A stretch of 64,000 nt of DNA from Thermosipho melanesiensis BI429 (GCF_000016905.1 NC_009616.1:1798001-1862000), one strand, 5' to 3'; shown: positions 36,363 to 45,882, counted from the stretch's first letter. The notes: a model not told the origin generated them from the sequence alone. Program-made: numbers and translations.

Positions 36363-38207
36363 TTATTCTTTTCCTTCAAACCAGTATGCGTAATAATCGT
36401 CACCTGGTCTCATTGCGTTTGGATACCAACCTTTGAGCCATTTTCTGTGAACCCTCACACCAATAGGTTGATAAAGTGGAACACTAATTGCATTTTCAAC
36501 TACAAATTTTTGTACCTTTGCATACAATTCCGCCCTTTTTGCAGCATCAGTTTCAGCTGCTGCTTCTTCGATAAGATCATCTAAGCTCTTACCACCAAGT
36601 TCTGGACGCGGTGTACTTACAAACACTTGGAAGTTTTTACCTTGTCTTGAGCTATAATCACCTTTCGAATCGTAATACGTGAATATGAAGTTATCTGGGT
36701 CGGGATAGTCTGCAAGCCATCCAAGAATGAATATTGGAAGTTCACCACGTTTTGTCGCATCTAAGAATGTTGGCCATTGCAATCCAACAACATCAACCTT
36801 TATCTTTGGATTTAACATTTCAAGATACATTTTAACCATTTCAGCAGTTCTTTGTCTTGCTTCGTTACCCAAGTTATATGCAACTGAAAATTTAAATCCT
36901 TTTTTCCATGCTTCACCATTCCATGCTTGCATTAATTCTTGTCTTGCTTTAATCAAATTAAAATCATAAAGTGGTAATGATGGATCAAATCCAAGTAAAC
37001 CTTCTGGTAACGCCGTTGGTATTCTTTTTCCAAAGCCTTTCAACACATCATTGATAAGCGCATCATAATAAATTACATGTGCTATTGCTTTTCTTGCGTG
37101 TACATCGTTAAAGAAATCAACTGGAATACCATTACCATCTAATTTTCCGCTTCCAATATATTTACTATCTTCTCTAATTGACCAATTAAATGCTAATACT
37201 GTAATAGAAAGCGTTGGAAGTCCTTCTATAATTTCAATGTCAGGATTTCCTCTTACTTGATCAAGATATTGTGTTGGAATATATGCAATATCGGCATCTC
37301 CTTTTTCAAGCATAGCCTTTCTTGTGGAATATTCATCAATCCCCCAAATTACTACTTTTTTGATCTTTGCAGGTTCTTTCCAGTAATTTTCATTTGCTTC
37401 TAATATAACCTTTTGTTGTGCTCTATCCCACTCAACAAATTTGTATGGACCTGTTCCCATTGCGTTCTGATACAATGGAGAATCTTCTTTCCTTTGATTG
37501 TGCCATTTCCACCAGGTGGTTGGTTGACCATCCCAAAGTCCTTGTTCGATACACCATTCTTTATCCAATATTGCACCCCAATGCCCACCTTGTGCTATGA
37601 CGTTTAGAAATGGCCCATATGGTCTTCTAAGATGGAATACAACATTATCCCCATCTACTTCAATAGCTTTGTCAACTTCCTCGTAAACTTTTTGGAATAC
37701 TTCTTCGGCACCTGGAAGTGGATTCCCATTTTCATCAAATAACTCATCATATGATTTTCCTGAAACTTCTTCTACAAATTCCTCTACACTCCAAACACCA
37801 AATATTGAATACCAGAGCATCCACACAGGTCCACCTGCTGGATTGTAAAGCAAACCTCTTTCAAAACTGTATTCTACATCTTCTGGCGTTAAATCATTAC
37901 CGTTGTGGAATTTAACCCCTTTTCTAATTGGGAACACGTATGTTTTACCACCATCTCTAATTAAACCATTTTCAACACTTGGAACTTCTGCAGCAAGCCT
38001 TGGTAAGAATTTGTTAAGACTTGAACCATCGTACTGAACAAGATTCTCATACACCTGATAAATGACTTCACCGCTTGCCGTATCGTATGCCAAATGTGGA
38101 TCAAGAGTATCTGGTTCACCAATAGTTGCATCCACTAATACGTTTGGATCCGCCGCAAATAATGCTACAGCAAAAACTACCATCAAAAATACCAAAATCT
38201 TCTTCAC
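36363..38207 (-). CDS. Family-5 ABC substrate-binding protein (peptide/oligosaccharide)
   Basis: A 614-residue secreted binding protein of the DppA/OppA class. The signal peptide is KKILVFLMVVFAVALFAA. The mature start IGEPDTLDPHLAYDTASGEV and VKFHNGNDLTPEDVEYSFER are typical of the family, with LGWLADYPDPDNFIFTYY near 510. In Thermotogota such proteins often bind oligosaccharides as well as peptides. It stands alone: its own promoter, its own terminator and no permease or ATPase genes nearby, so it must share a transporter encoded elsewhere. Ligand unknown. Confidence 0.92.
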   Translation of the reverse strand: MKKILVFLMVVFAVALFAADPNVLVDATIGEPDTLDPHLAYDTASGEVIYQVYENLVQYDGSSLNKFLPRLAAEVPSVENGLIRDGGKTYVFPIRKGVKFHNGNDLTPEDVEYSFERGLLYNPAGGPVWMLWYSIFGVWSVEEFVEEVSGKSYDELFDENGNPLPGAEEVFQKVYEEVDKAIEVDGDNVVFHLRRPYGPFLNVIAQGGHWGAILDKEWCIEQGLWDGQPTTWWKWHNQRKEDSPLYQNAMGTGPYKFVEWDRAQQKVILEANENYWKEPAKIKKVVIWGIDEYSTRKAMLEKGDADIAYIPTQYLDQVRGNPDIEIIEGLPTLSITVLAFNWSIREDSKYIGSGKLDGNGIPVDFFNDVHARKAIAHVIYYDALINDVLKGFGKRIPTALPEGLLGFDPSLPLYDFNLIKARQELMQAWNGEAWKKGFKFSVAYNLGNEARQRTAEMVKMYLEMLNPKIKVDVVGLQWPTFLDATKRGELPIFILGWLADYPDPDNFIFTYYDSKGDYSSRQGKNFQVFVSTPRPELGGKSLDDLIEEAAAETDAAKRAELYAKVQKFVVENAISVPLYQPIGVRVHRKWLKGWYPNAMRPGDDYYAYWFEGKE

Positions 38208-38250
38208 AAAAATCCCCCCTCTTCTGGAGTAGTTTGAAAGTACATTTAAA

Positions 38251-38280
38251 ATTATACCATAAAGTTTACAGAAAAATCAA
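38251..38280 (-). promoter_or_regulatory. Promoter of the family-5 binding protein gene
   Basis: On the minus strand TTGATT (38275-38280) and TATAAT (38251-38256) are 18 bases apart, with TGG before the -10. It is among the best promoters in the window, fitting an abundant binding protein. A GGGGGG ribosome site precedes the ATG. Confidence 0.75.
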
Positions 38281-38311
38281 CTCTTTTACGATATTGAAAA
38301 TAACATTTCTT

Positions 38312-39364
38312 TTATTTAACCAAAAAATACTTTGCAGTTGGTATATATATTTTTATTCCAGACCATGGAAGCTTAAATATCTTGTACCTTGTGTACAAAA
38401 CATTTTTTTCAAAAAACAATGCTCCAATAGGATCATAAGATTCTCCAATAAAATAAACATTTTTTCCGAAAAAATTAATGTTATTAGGTTCTAAATATCC
38501 AAAATTAGAATATGTGTACTTTTGATTACCATATTTAACTATTATCTTTTCAAACATAGTCTTTTTTTCCTTTATAACGAAGGAAAGTATTGTGTATAAT
38601 CCACTTAAGTCGTTTGTTATCGCATATGCATACCTCAGATCAATCAAAATTTCATTTACATTACTTTTTGCCACATTCTTCAATTGCTTAAAATATACAA
38701 AAAAATCTTTTTTTGAAAAATTAAAAGAATAAACATTAATAAATAGCTTATCTTCATACTTTAACTTTAACGACGGTAATCTTTCAAAGCCTCCATATTC
38801 AATCAATGATATATTCGATTTTTTTATCTCACCATTATTTTTATATTGAACCACAAACGTTTTTTTCTTAAAATATCACCTAAATATGGAAAAAAGTATT
38901 TAGAAAAAAATTGATATTTTTCTTTTCCAATACCAAAACCACTAATTTTTTTAAATAGTTCCTCTATTTTAAAGTTATCAATGGAAATTATCTCAGAAAA
39001 ATTATCTATTTCACATTGACTATTTATTGCTACAAATTTTCCATCAATATATCTTATTTCAAGCGGAAAAACTTTGGACATTTTATTAGAAACAGGCAAA
39101 AACATATAGACACCAGAAAGATCAGAAAATCTTGAAATCAAAAAAAACATAAAATTCAGAAACATTCATTTTCTTTGACACTTGCACTCCAAATAGAGGA
39201 AATTCTTCAATATAATGTGTCTTTAATTGTTTAATTAAAAAATCAATATCTTTTTGTAAAGATTCTTTTGAATACGGTATATATTTGAAAATATATGGCG
39301 AAATAATGAAAAATATTATAACAAACAGCACAAAAATCAATGTAATATTTATAAACTTTTTCAA
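38312..39364 (-). pseudogene. S41-peptidase-like exported protein broken by two frameshifts
   Basis: Three overlapping reading frames together spell one protein of about 345 residues. Frame one (TTG at 39364, after GGGGTGAG) has a signal-anchor helix and runs into a T8 run, after which dropping one T continues as LISRFSDLSGVYMFLPVS. Frame two runs to A7 at about 38853-38859, where one extra A continues as TFVVQYKNNGEIKK. The C-terminal part has VNEILIDLRYAY, like the LDLR strand of S41 C-terminal processing peptidases, but no clear catalytic serine. It may be decayed or misread in sequencing. The S41 assignment is tentative. Confidence 0.6.
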
Positions 39365-39383
39365 ATTCTCACCCCGAAATTAT

Positions 39384-39389
39384 ATTATA
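39384..39389 (-). promoter_or_regulatory. -10 element upstream of the S41-like gene
   Basis: TATAAT on the minus strand lies 20 bases upstream of the TTG start. It is back to back with the tRNA-Val promoter on the other strand, whose -35 begins eight bases away. Confidence 0.45.
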
Positions 39390-39396
39390 CTATATC

Positions 39397-39425
39397 TTGA
39401 TTAAAAGAGTTTTTTATGGTATTAT
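39397..39425 (+). promoter_or_regulatory. tRNA-Val promoter
   Basis: TTGATT (39397-39402) and TATTAT (39420-39425) are separated by exactly 17 bases, with TGG before the -10. Transcription would begin a few bases before the tRNA. Confidence 0.75.
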
Positions 39426-39435
39426 TTTTTTGCAC

Positions 39436-39510
39436 GGGTGCGTAGCTCAGTGGGAGAGCGCTTCCTTCACACGGAAGAGGCCGCAGGTTCAATCCCTGCC
39501 GCACCCACCA
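39436..39510 (+). tRNA. tRNA-Val (anticodon CAC)
   Basis: A 75-base cloverleaf: acceptor GGGTGCG pairs with CGCACCC (39500-39506), followed by A and an encoded CCA. The anticodon arm is CTTCC-TTCACAC-GGAAG, giving anticodon CAC for valine codon GTG. The T-arm contains GGTTCAATCC. It has its own promoter and terminator, a single-gene unit. Confidence 0.97.
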
Positions 39511-39536
39511 AAGGGGCCATTATGGCCCCTTTTTGT
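39511..39536 (+). terminator. Terminator of the tRNA-Val gene
   Basis: AAGGGGCCA (39511-39519) pairs with TGGCCCCTT (39523-39531) around a 3-base loop, followed by a T-tract. It begins right after the CCA end. Confidence 0.9.
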
Positions 39537-39561
39537 GATAAAATAACTTAGGGGTGAAAAC

Positions 39562-40008
39562 TTGAGGTACTTTGTTTATTTATTTGGTACAATACTTGCA
39601 ACTTTTGGACTTATTTTACTTGCTATCTACATTTCTCTTTTCTTTTTTTCACCTGTTGTTGAAAATGTTTTTGCAATTAATGTAAATATATCTTATGCAT
39701 TATTAGTTATATCCGTTTCGTTTGCAACTACAGGTATCTTTCTTGGATTTTATGCAATTTCACAAAACACATGGGAATATGCCAACATATGGTTAATTGT
39801 TTCGCTTGTTTTAAGTATAATATCTTTCCTTTTCCAATTATATAAGCTTGCTTCAATGGGACCTACATGGATTGGTCTTGAATTTTTTGGCTCTGAAGGA
39901 AACAGAATTGAAGCAATGTATATAGATATGCTTTTATTTTTGACAAACCTTATAGTATTAATTACAACATCAACATTAACATATTTATCTGTAAGAGGTG
40001 GAGAATGA
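39562..40008 (+). CDS. Small four-helix membrane protein of unknown function
   Basis: A 148-residue protein with four predicted membrane helices (about 4-30, 42-66, 73-92 and 118-140) and no motif I recognise. It starts with TTG after GGGGTGAAAAC and overlaps the tmcAL start by 4 bases, so it heads a plus-strand operon with tmcAL and mfd. No function can be given from sequence. Confidence 0.7.
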   Translation: MRYFVYLFGTILATFGLILLAIYISLFFFSPVVENVFAINVNISYALLVISVSFATTGIFLGFYAISQNTWEYANIWLIVSLVLSIISFLFQLYKLASMGPTWIGLEFFGSEGNRIEAMYIDMLLFLTNLIVLITTSTLTYLSVRGGE

Positions 40009-41282
40009 AAGTTTTAGGTGTTATAGTAGAGTACAATCCTTTCCACAATGGTCACTTATATCATTTACAACAGGCAAAAAAAATTGTTTCTCCAGATTAC
40101 GTTATTGCAATTATGAGTGGAAATTTTTGTCAGAGAGGGGAACCAGCTATTATAAATAAATTTGCTAGGGCTGAAATTGCACTAAAAAATGGGATTGATG
40201 TTGTATTTGAACTTCCTACAGTATATGCTTTACAAGATGCTGGAGGTTTTGCTTTCGGTGCAATAACTCTGTTAGACAAATTAACTGTCGTAACAGATGT
40301 TGTTTTTGGAAGTGAAAGCGCAGACAAAAATTTTATAACAACAGTTGCAAAAACTTTATTAGAAAACCCTGATAAATTCGATAATTTATTAAAAATTGAA
40401 CTCAAAAAAGGACTTTCTTTTCCAAATGCAAGAAAATTTGCCCTAAAAAAATTCCTAAATGAAAACGAAGATTTTCTTAAAATGATAGAAAATTCAAATG
40501 ATATTCTCGGTATTGAGTATGTAAAATCTATCTTAAAATTAAAAAGTAAAATAAACTATCATCTCATAAAACGCATAGGTGCAAAATACAACGATACAGA
40601 ACTAGAAAGCAAATATTCATCTGCAACTGCAATACGGAATGCAATAGTGAGGAATAATCCATTTGAAACTTACGTACCACAAACATCTTACAAAGTATTA
40701 AAAAGGGAATTTTCCTATGGAAGAGGACCCGTTTCTTTAGAAAACATGGAACAATTTATTTTAACTTTTTTAAGACTAAAACACAGAAAAGATTTTGAAA
40801 GTATATATAGCTTCACCGAAGGGTTAGATCAAAGGTTCATAAAAGCAATAAAAACTTCCAAAAAACTCTCTGATTTTTTAGAAAAAGTTAAAACAAAAAG
40901 ATTCACTTACTCAAGAATTAGAAGAGCTATTTTCCATGCACTGTTTGACTTTAAAAAAGAATATATTGAATTTTCTAATAAACTTGGAACTCAATATGCT
41001 AGAATTTTGGGTTTTACAAAAAAAGGTCAAAAACTGTTATCCAAAATTAAAAAAGCATCAAAAATCCCCATCATTTCTAACCCTTCATTGCATGAAAAAG
41101 TTCTAAAAAAAGTATTAACAGATAAAGATAGAAAATGGGAAGTAAATAAAAAACTATTTATCTGGCAATTTGAAAAAGATATTGTTGCAAGTAATATCTA
41201 TACTATGTTTTATCCTCAAAAAAATGAAAGAAAATATGGCCTTGATTTTAGAAAACCTATAATTGAGGGTGAAAATGAATAA
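40005..41282 (+). CDS. tmcAL: tRNA(Met) cytidine acetate ligase TmcAL
   Basis: A 425-residue protein of the former DUF795 / YlbM family. TmcAL activates acetate with ATP and acetylates the wobble cytidine of elongator tRNA-Met. It opens with GVIVEYNPFHNGHLYHLQQA, a nucleotidyltransferase HIGH-like site, followed by MSGNFCQRGEPAI and FELPTVYALQDAG. Length agrees with the Bacillus enzyme. It overlaps both neighbours by a few bases. Confidence 0.92.
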   Translation: MKVLGVIVEYNPFHNGHLYHLQQAKKIVSPDYVIAIMSGNFCQRGEPAIINKFARAEIALKNGIDVVFELPTVYALQDAGGFAFGAITLLDKLTVVTDVVFGSESADKNFITTVAKTLLENPDKFDNLLKIELKKGLSFPNARKFALKKFLNENEDFLKMIENSNDILGIEYVKSILKLKSKINYHLIKRIGAKYNDTELESKYSSATAIRNAIVRNNPFETYVPQTSYKVLKREFSYGRGPVSLENMEQFILTFLRLKHRKDFESIYSFTEGLDQRFIKAIKTSKKLSDFLEKVKTKRFTYSRIRRAIFHALFDFKKEYIEFSNKLGTQYARILGFTKKGQKLLSKIKKASKIPIISNPSLHEKVLKKVLTDKDRKWEVNKKLFIWQFEKDIVASNIYTMFYPQKNERKYGLDFRKPIIEGENE

Positions 41283-43980
41283 AATATTAATTCTTCCAAA
41301 TGAAAAAGATTGCAACATAGAAGGATACTTATATATTCCTTCATATGATGTTTTCCCATTCGAAAAAATAAATAATTCGTGGTTTGTTCGTTCACAACGA
41401 ATATATGCATTGTACTTAGCTTTAAAAAATAATTTGAAAGCCACAGCTACTTTATATTCAATAACTAGATATGTAATGCCTCCAGATATATTAAAAAAAC
41501 ACATCTTCGAATTGAAAATTGGTGATAAAATAACATCACCTGAAGTTTTGTTTTCAAATCTTGGTTATGAACGAGTATTTAATGTAACAGACGGTGGACA
41601 ATTTTCCACTAGAGGAGATATAATAGATTTCCTTGGCCCAAATCAAATACCAACTAGAATTGAACTCTTTGACAATATCATTGAAGATATAAGAACATTC
41701 GATATTGCAACACAAAAAAGTATCAAAAAATTGGAATATGCAATTATTTTGCCGGCCAAAGAATATATTGAACCTGTTTTACACGAAACAATATTGGGAG
41801 AGAAATACAAAGGTACATTTTTAGATTACAACATTACATTTGAGGTAGTAAATAAAGAAAAGGTAATAGAAGAATATATAAAAAAAGAGAGAGAAATAAG
41901 GGAATTAATAATTGATCCTCAATTGAGAAAAAAATATATAAATTTTTCTGGTATTGATTATAACAAGATTTTAGAAGTTTCAAAAGAAAAGATATTAGAA
42001 AATACTAAGAAAAGAAAAGAAAAAGCATCAGATGAGATAAACTCAATTCCAGTAATTAGTCAAGAAGATTTTCAAATTGGCGATTATGTAGTACATAAAG
42101 AATATGGTATTGCAAAATTTTCTGGAATAACTAAAATTACTCAAAAAAATCTTGAAAGAGAGTTTTTAATTCTACAATTCAAAGATTCAAAGCTTTTTGT
42201 ACCAACTGATAGGTTAGACCTTGTTCAAAAATATATAGGCGCAAGTGAAACAGTTAAACTAGATAACTTAAGAAAAAGTAATTGGATTAGGAAAGTAAAT
42301 AAAGCAAAGAAAGAAATACAAAATACTGTAAAAGAACTTTTAAGATTAAACGCACTAAGAAAAATGACAAAAGGTTTACCACTTCCTGGAGATCCAGAAC
42401 TTGAAAAAGAATTTGCCAATACATTTCCACATATAGAAACAGAAGATCAACTAAAAGCCATCGAAGAAGTTAGTGAAGACCTTTCAGCCGATAAAAATAT
42501 GGATAGACTTATAGCAGGTGATGCTGGTTATGGAAAAACAGAAGTTGCAATGAGAGCGGCATTCAAAACCGTAGTCTCTGGAAAACAAGTTGCATTACTC
42601 GTTCCCACAACAGTTTTGGCAAGACAACACTTTGAAAACTTTCAAAAAAGATTTAAAAAGTTTGGAATTAAAGTTGAATTATACGACAACTCCCTTACAC
42701 CAAAACAAAAAGAAAATGTAAAAGAAAATGTAAAAAAAGGAATAACGGACATTGTAATAGGAACTCACGGAATCATAGCATCAATGAAATTTTCAGATCT
42801 AGGGTTATTAATTATAGATGAAGAACAAAAGTTTGGCGTACACCAAAAAGAATCGTTTAAAAAAATTAGAGTAAATATTAACATACTTTCAATGAGTGCA
42901 ACCCCAATTCCAAGAACACTACATATGGCACTTAGTGGGATTAAAGATATGTCAATTTTAAAAACTCCTCCAATTGGTAGAAAAAACATACAAGTTTTTG
43001 TTAGTAAATTTGACGAAAGAATTGCAAGACAAGCCATTCTAAGAGAAGTAAATAGGGGAGGACAAGTTCTTTATGTACACAATAGGGTAAATACTATTAA
43101 AGATGTTGCAGATAATCTTAAAAAAATAGTACCAGAAGTAAAAATTGAAATAGCTCACGGCCAAATGTCTAAAAGAAAAATGGAAAAGATTATAAAAGAA
43201 TTCTACGATGGAAACCTTGATGTACTAGTTTCAACTTCGATAATTGAAAACGGCATTGATATTCCAAATGCAAATACACTAATTGTAGATGATTCACATA
43301 GATACGGATTATCACAACTTTATCAACTTAGGGGTAGAGTGGGTAGAAGTGAGAAAAGAGCATTCGCATATTTTTTCCATCCATCAAAAATAAATAAAAC
43401 TGCACAAGAAAGGCTTAAAGCAATAAAAGAAATAATGGGACCGGGCAGTGGACTACAAATTGCTTTAAAAGATATGGAAATTAGGGGAATTGGTAATATA
43501 CTTGGACTAGAGCAACATGGGTTTATAAACGACATAGGGCTTAATTATTATCTAGAAATATTAAACGAAGTTCTATCCAACTTAGAAGGTAAAATTGAAC
43601 CAAAAATAAACACTGAATTAATCGGAATGAAAGGTTCAATAGTAATTCCAGAAAATTATGTTAGTGATCCTGTTGAAAGGTTAAGACTATACAGAAGAAT
43701 ATCCTCGCTTTCAACCGAAAAAGAAGTTGATGAAATACTAAATGAACTTGAAGATAGGTTTGGAACTCCTCCAGAAAGTGTTATTAATCTCCTAAAATAT
43801 ACAAAATTAAGGATTTTATCATCAAAAATGGGAATTTCAAAAGTTATTTTCAACGAAAACTCAATAATATTATATTCAAAAAACAACCTTAATCTAAATA
43901 TCCCTCATATTTACAATGAAAAAGAAAAAGCATATGTAATTTTTCTTAGTGAAGAAGAATTTATTGAGTTTCTAAAATAG
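41275..43980 (+). CDS. mfd: Transcription-repair coupling factor Mfd (short form)
   Basis: A 901-residue SF2 translocase that removes RNA polymerase stalled at DNA damage and recruits UvrA. The CarD-like polymerase-interacting domain starts at GDYVVHKEYGIAKFSG (about 268); motor motifs are AGDAGYGKTEVAMRAAF, IIDEEQKFG and QLRGRVGRS. It is about 250 residues shorter than E. coli Mfd: the N-terminal UvrB-homology part is reduced, as known for Thermotoga Mfd. ATG at 41275 follows GAGGGTG; the stop of tmcAL overlaps by 8 bases. uvrB is also in this window. Confidence 0.95.
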   Translation: MNKILILPNEKDCNIEGYLYIPSYDVFPFEKINNSWFVRSQRIYALYLALKNNLKATATLYSITRYVMPPDILKKHIFELKIGDKITSPEVLFSNLGYERVFNVTDGGQFSTRGDIIDFLGPNQIPTRIELFDNIIEDIRTFDIATQKSIKKLEYAIILPAKEYIEPVLHETILGEKYKGTFLDYNITFEVVNKEKVIEEYIKKEREIRELIIDPQLRKKYINFSGIDYNKILEVSKEKILENTKKRKEKASDEINSIPVISQEDFQIGDYVVHKEYGIAKFSGITKITQKNLEREFLILQFKDSKLFVPTDRLDLVQKYIGASETVKLDNLRKSNWIRKVNKAKKEIQNTVKELLRLNALRKMTKGLPLPGDPELEKEFANTFPHIETEDQLKAIEEVSEDLSADKNMDRLIAGDAGYGKTEVAMRAAFKTVVSGKQVALLVPTTVLARQHFENFQKRFKKFGIKVELYDNSLTPKQKENVKENVKKGITDIVIGTHGIIASMKFSDLGLLIIDEEQKFGVHQKESFKKIRVNINILSMSATPIPRTLHMALSGIKDMSILKTPPIGRKNIQVFVSKFDERIARQAILREVNRGGQVLYVHNRVNTIKDVADNLKKIVPEVKIEIAHGQMSKRKMEKIIKEFYDGNLDVLVSTSIIENGIDIPNANTLIVDDSHRYGLSQLYQLRGRVGRSEKRAFAYFFHPSKINKTAQERLKAIKEIMGPGSGLQIALKDMEIRGIGNILGLEQHGFINDIGLNYYLEILNEVLSNLEGKIEPKINTELIGMKGSIVIPENYVSDPVERLRLYRRISSLSTEKEVDEILNELEDRFGTPPESVINLLKYTKLRILSSKMGISKVIFNENSIILYSKNNLNLNIPHIYNEKEKAYVIFLSEEEFIEFLK

Positions 43981-44023
43981 AATTTAATTTTTTATTTTCT
44001 ATAATGATTATGGAGACGAAAAT

Positions 44024-44490
44024 ATGCCAGATCTCCTTGTAAGGTTGTATGATCTTGAAAATTTAGATATTTCTATTCCAGAAAATGTTTCAATTAAAAG
44101 ACCAATTGGTCCGGAAAAAAAGTTATTGTTGAATGGATAGAAAAAAATTTTGGCAAGCTTTGGGTCAGCGAATGTGACGTAGCTTTTTCTAAAACCCCCA
44201 TTTCATGTTTTGTTGCATATTTAAAAGATACAAAAGAAATTCTAGGTTTTGCCTGTTATGATGCTACTGCAAGGGGATTCTTTGCCCCTACAGGAGTTAT
44301 AGAAAAATATAGGGGAAAGGGTATAGGAAAAGCTTTGTTAATATATACTTTGAAAGATATGCTAAATACAGGCTATGCATACGCAATAATTGGTAATGCT
44401 GACCCTATAAAATATTACCAAAAAATAGTTAAAGCTACAATAATTAAAAACTCTACACCTGGAATTTATAAGGATCTTTTAGGGATTTAA
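44024..44490 (+). pseudogene. GNAT acetyltransferase-like gene with frameshift at an A7 run
   Basis: The ATG at 44024 (after GGAGACGAA) opens a frame ending at TAG 44138-44140. One extra A in the run 44115-44121, or a -1 shift, continues for another 115 codons to TAA at 44488. The joined protein of about 154 residues has the GNAT acetyl-CoA loop EKYRGKGIGKALLIYTL. In the zero frame the run reads A_AAA_AAG, the same heptamer as the E. coli dnaX slippery site. Whether it is a pseudogene, a slippage gene or a sequencing undercall is open. It follows mfd by 43 bases. Confidence 0.65.
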
Positions 44491-44741
44491 AAACTTAAGC
44501 CTTAGTAGGTTTTTCAGCATGAATGGCTTAACTATTCCTAAAAATTTCCCTGTGATTTTGTTTTTTTGCCATTTACATGCTAGTATCTTTATTCATTTCT
44601 CTTTGAGCATTTTTTGAATTTTCAACAACCAATTTAAAGTTAAATATTTCCGCTATATCTGCTCTTTTAAACTATATAAAACTATATAAATATGAAAATA
44701 TCATTATTAAGAAAATTTATCCACAAAACTACATCATTTAA

Positions 44742-45809
44742 TTATTTCATTCTATTTCTCATAGAATTTATACTATCGAGTATAGCTGTAGCTCTTTTCT
44801 CACCAATACCTTCAACTTCTTTTAAAGCCGAAAAATCAGCATTACTTAATGAAAAGACATTACCAAATGCTTTTACAACATTATGAGTTATATTCATGGG
44901 AATTTTTGCAACGTTCCTTAACAATCTGTAACCTCTTGATTGTACATGATAATCACTTAATTGACTTATATTAGCGACGTCATCATAGCCTAACAACCTA
45001 GAAGTAGAAATTGGTCTTCTTTCTTTGTAATTTTTTAGAGTATTTATTATTTGTTCCACCATATTCTCATCTTCAATATCCTCTTTATAATAATCCAATA
45101 TAAGATTTCTAATAATATCCTCCATATCCACCATAATTTCTTCAAGTTGCATTGAAGCTAATCTACCTTCCACACCAAGCTCAATAACATATGGATCTAT
45201 TTCTTCTCGTATTTTTAATATTTCTATTCCTTTATTTATTATTTCAACAACATCTATTAAATTTACTCTATTTTCAATCTCTAAAATGTCCAAATTCAAA
45301 ATCATCTTATCGAAATTCTGCCTATACTTTTCCAAGGTATTTAAAGCTTGATTAACTCTTGTAATCAAAAAATTAATATCATTAATTATATACCTATAAT
45401 TCTTGTAATACAAACTAATTACATTTCTTCTTTTAGATACAGCTATTACTAATTCTCCTATCTGTTTTGCCACTCGTTCAGCTGTCCTATGTCTTGTTCC
45501 TGTTTCACTAGTTGGAATACTTGCATCAGGAACAAGATGTACATTTGCCGCAAGAATTTTGGTTATGTTATCATCAATAACTATAGCTCCATCCATTTTT
45601 GCAAGTTCATAGAGCTTTTCTGGCATAAAGGGTATATCAAGCCAAAATCCCGATTGAAATAAACTTTTATATCCTTCCAATTTTTCTTCATTTAAAATAA
45701 CTACTAACGCGCCAAAATTTGCCAAAACAATATCATCTAATGCTTTTCTTAGTTTCGTACCTGGAGCTAATAATTTAATTTTTGACACTAACTCTTGCGG
45801 TATAGCCAT
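44742..45809 (-). CDS. disA: Diadenylate cyclase / DNA integrity scanning protein DisA
   Basis: A 355-residue protein that makes cyclic di-AMP from two ATP and scans DNA. The cyclase domain has DGAIVIDDN and GTRHRTAERVAKQ, both catalytic landmarks; the C-terminal helix-hairpin-helix region has VEGIGEKRATAILDSI. I chose the ATG at 45809 with GGTGG six bases upstream over one seven codons earlier that lacks a ribosome site. It has its own promoter right after the pdxT terminator. The 251 bases between the GNAT remnant and its 3' end hold no gene I can support. Confidence 0.95.
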   Translation of the reverse strand: MAIPQELVSKIKLLAPGTKLRKALDDIVLANFGALVVILNEEKLEGYKSLFQSGFWLDIPFMPEKLYELAKMDGAIVIDDNITKILAANVHLVPDASIPTSETGTRHRTAERVAKQIGELVIAVSKRRNVISLYYKNYRYIINDINFLITRVNQALNTLEKYRQNFDKMILNLDILEIENRVNLIDVVEIINKGIEILKIREEIDPYVIELGVEGRLASMQLEEIMVDMEDIIRNLILDYYKEDIEDENMVEQIINTLKNYKERRPISTSRLLGYDDVANISQLSDYHVQSRGYRLLRNVAKIPMNITHNVVKAFGNVFSLSNADFSALKEVEGIGEKRATAILDSINSMRNRMK

Positions 45810-45841
45810 AAAATCCCACCTTTTCCCCATTATTCATAAAG

Positions 45842-45850
45842 ATTATATCA
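45842..45850 (-). promoter_or_regulatory. disA extended -10 promoter
   Basis: TGATATAAT reads on the minus strand 32 bases upstream of the disA start and two bases after the pdxT terminator region. Confidence 0.6.
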
Positions 45851-45851
45851 T

Positions 45852-45882
45852 AAAAAAAGTGCTTGGTACTAAACCAAGCACT
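45852..45882 (-). terminator. Terminator after pdxT
   Basis: AGTGCTTGG (45858-45866) pairs with CCAAGCACT (45874-45882), a 9-bp stem with a 7-base loop, and the minus strand runs into TTTTTTT. It closes the long minus-strand operon. Confidence 0.92.

Noticed and set aside
41275-43980. mfd as truncated at its 5' end
   Set aside because: Short Mfd lacking most of the UvrB-homology region is normal in Thermotoga, and the start has a good ribosome site overlapping tmcAL.
44491-44560. Possible terminator from TTAAGCC and GGCTTAA flanking 23 bases
   Set aside because: The loop is long and no T-tract follows the right arm.
44573-44671. A 33-codon open stretch on the minus strand with plausible amino-acid composition in the gap before disA
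   Set aside because: It has no start codon with a ribosome site and ends upstream at a stop; it could be a gene remnant but nothing in it is recognisable.
44670-44695. Tandem ACTATATAAA-like repeat in the same gap
   Set aside because: Only two copies in very AT-rich DNA; no sign of CRISPR, iteron or mobile element.
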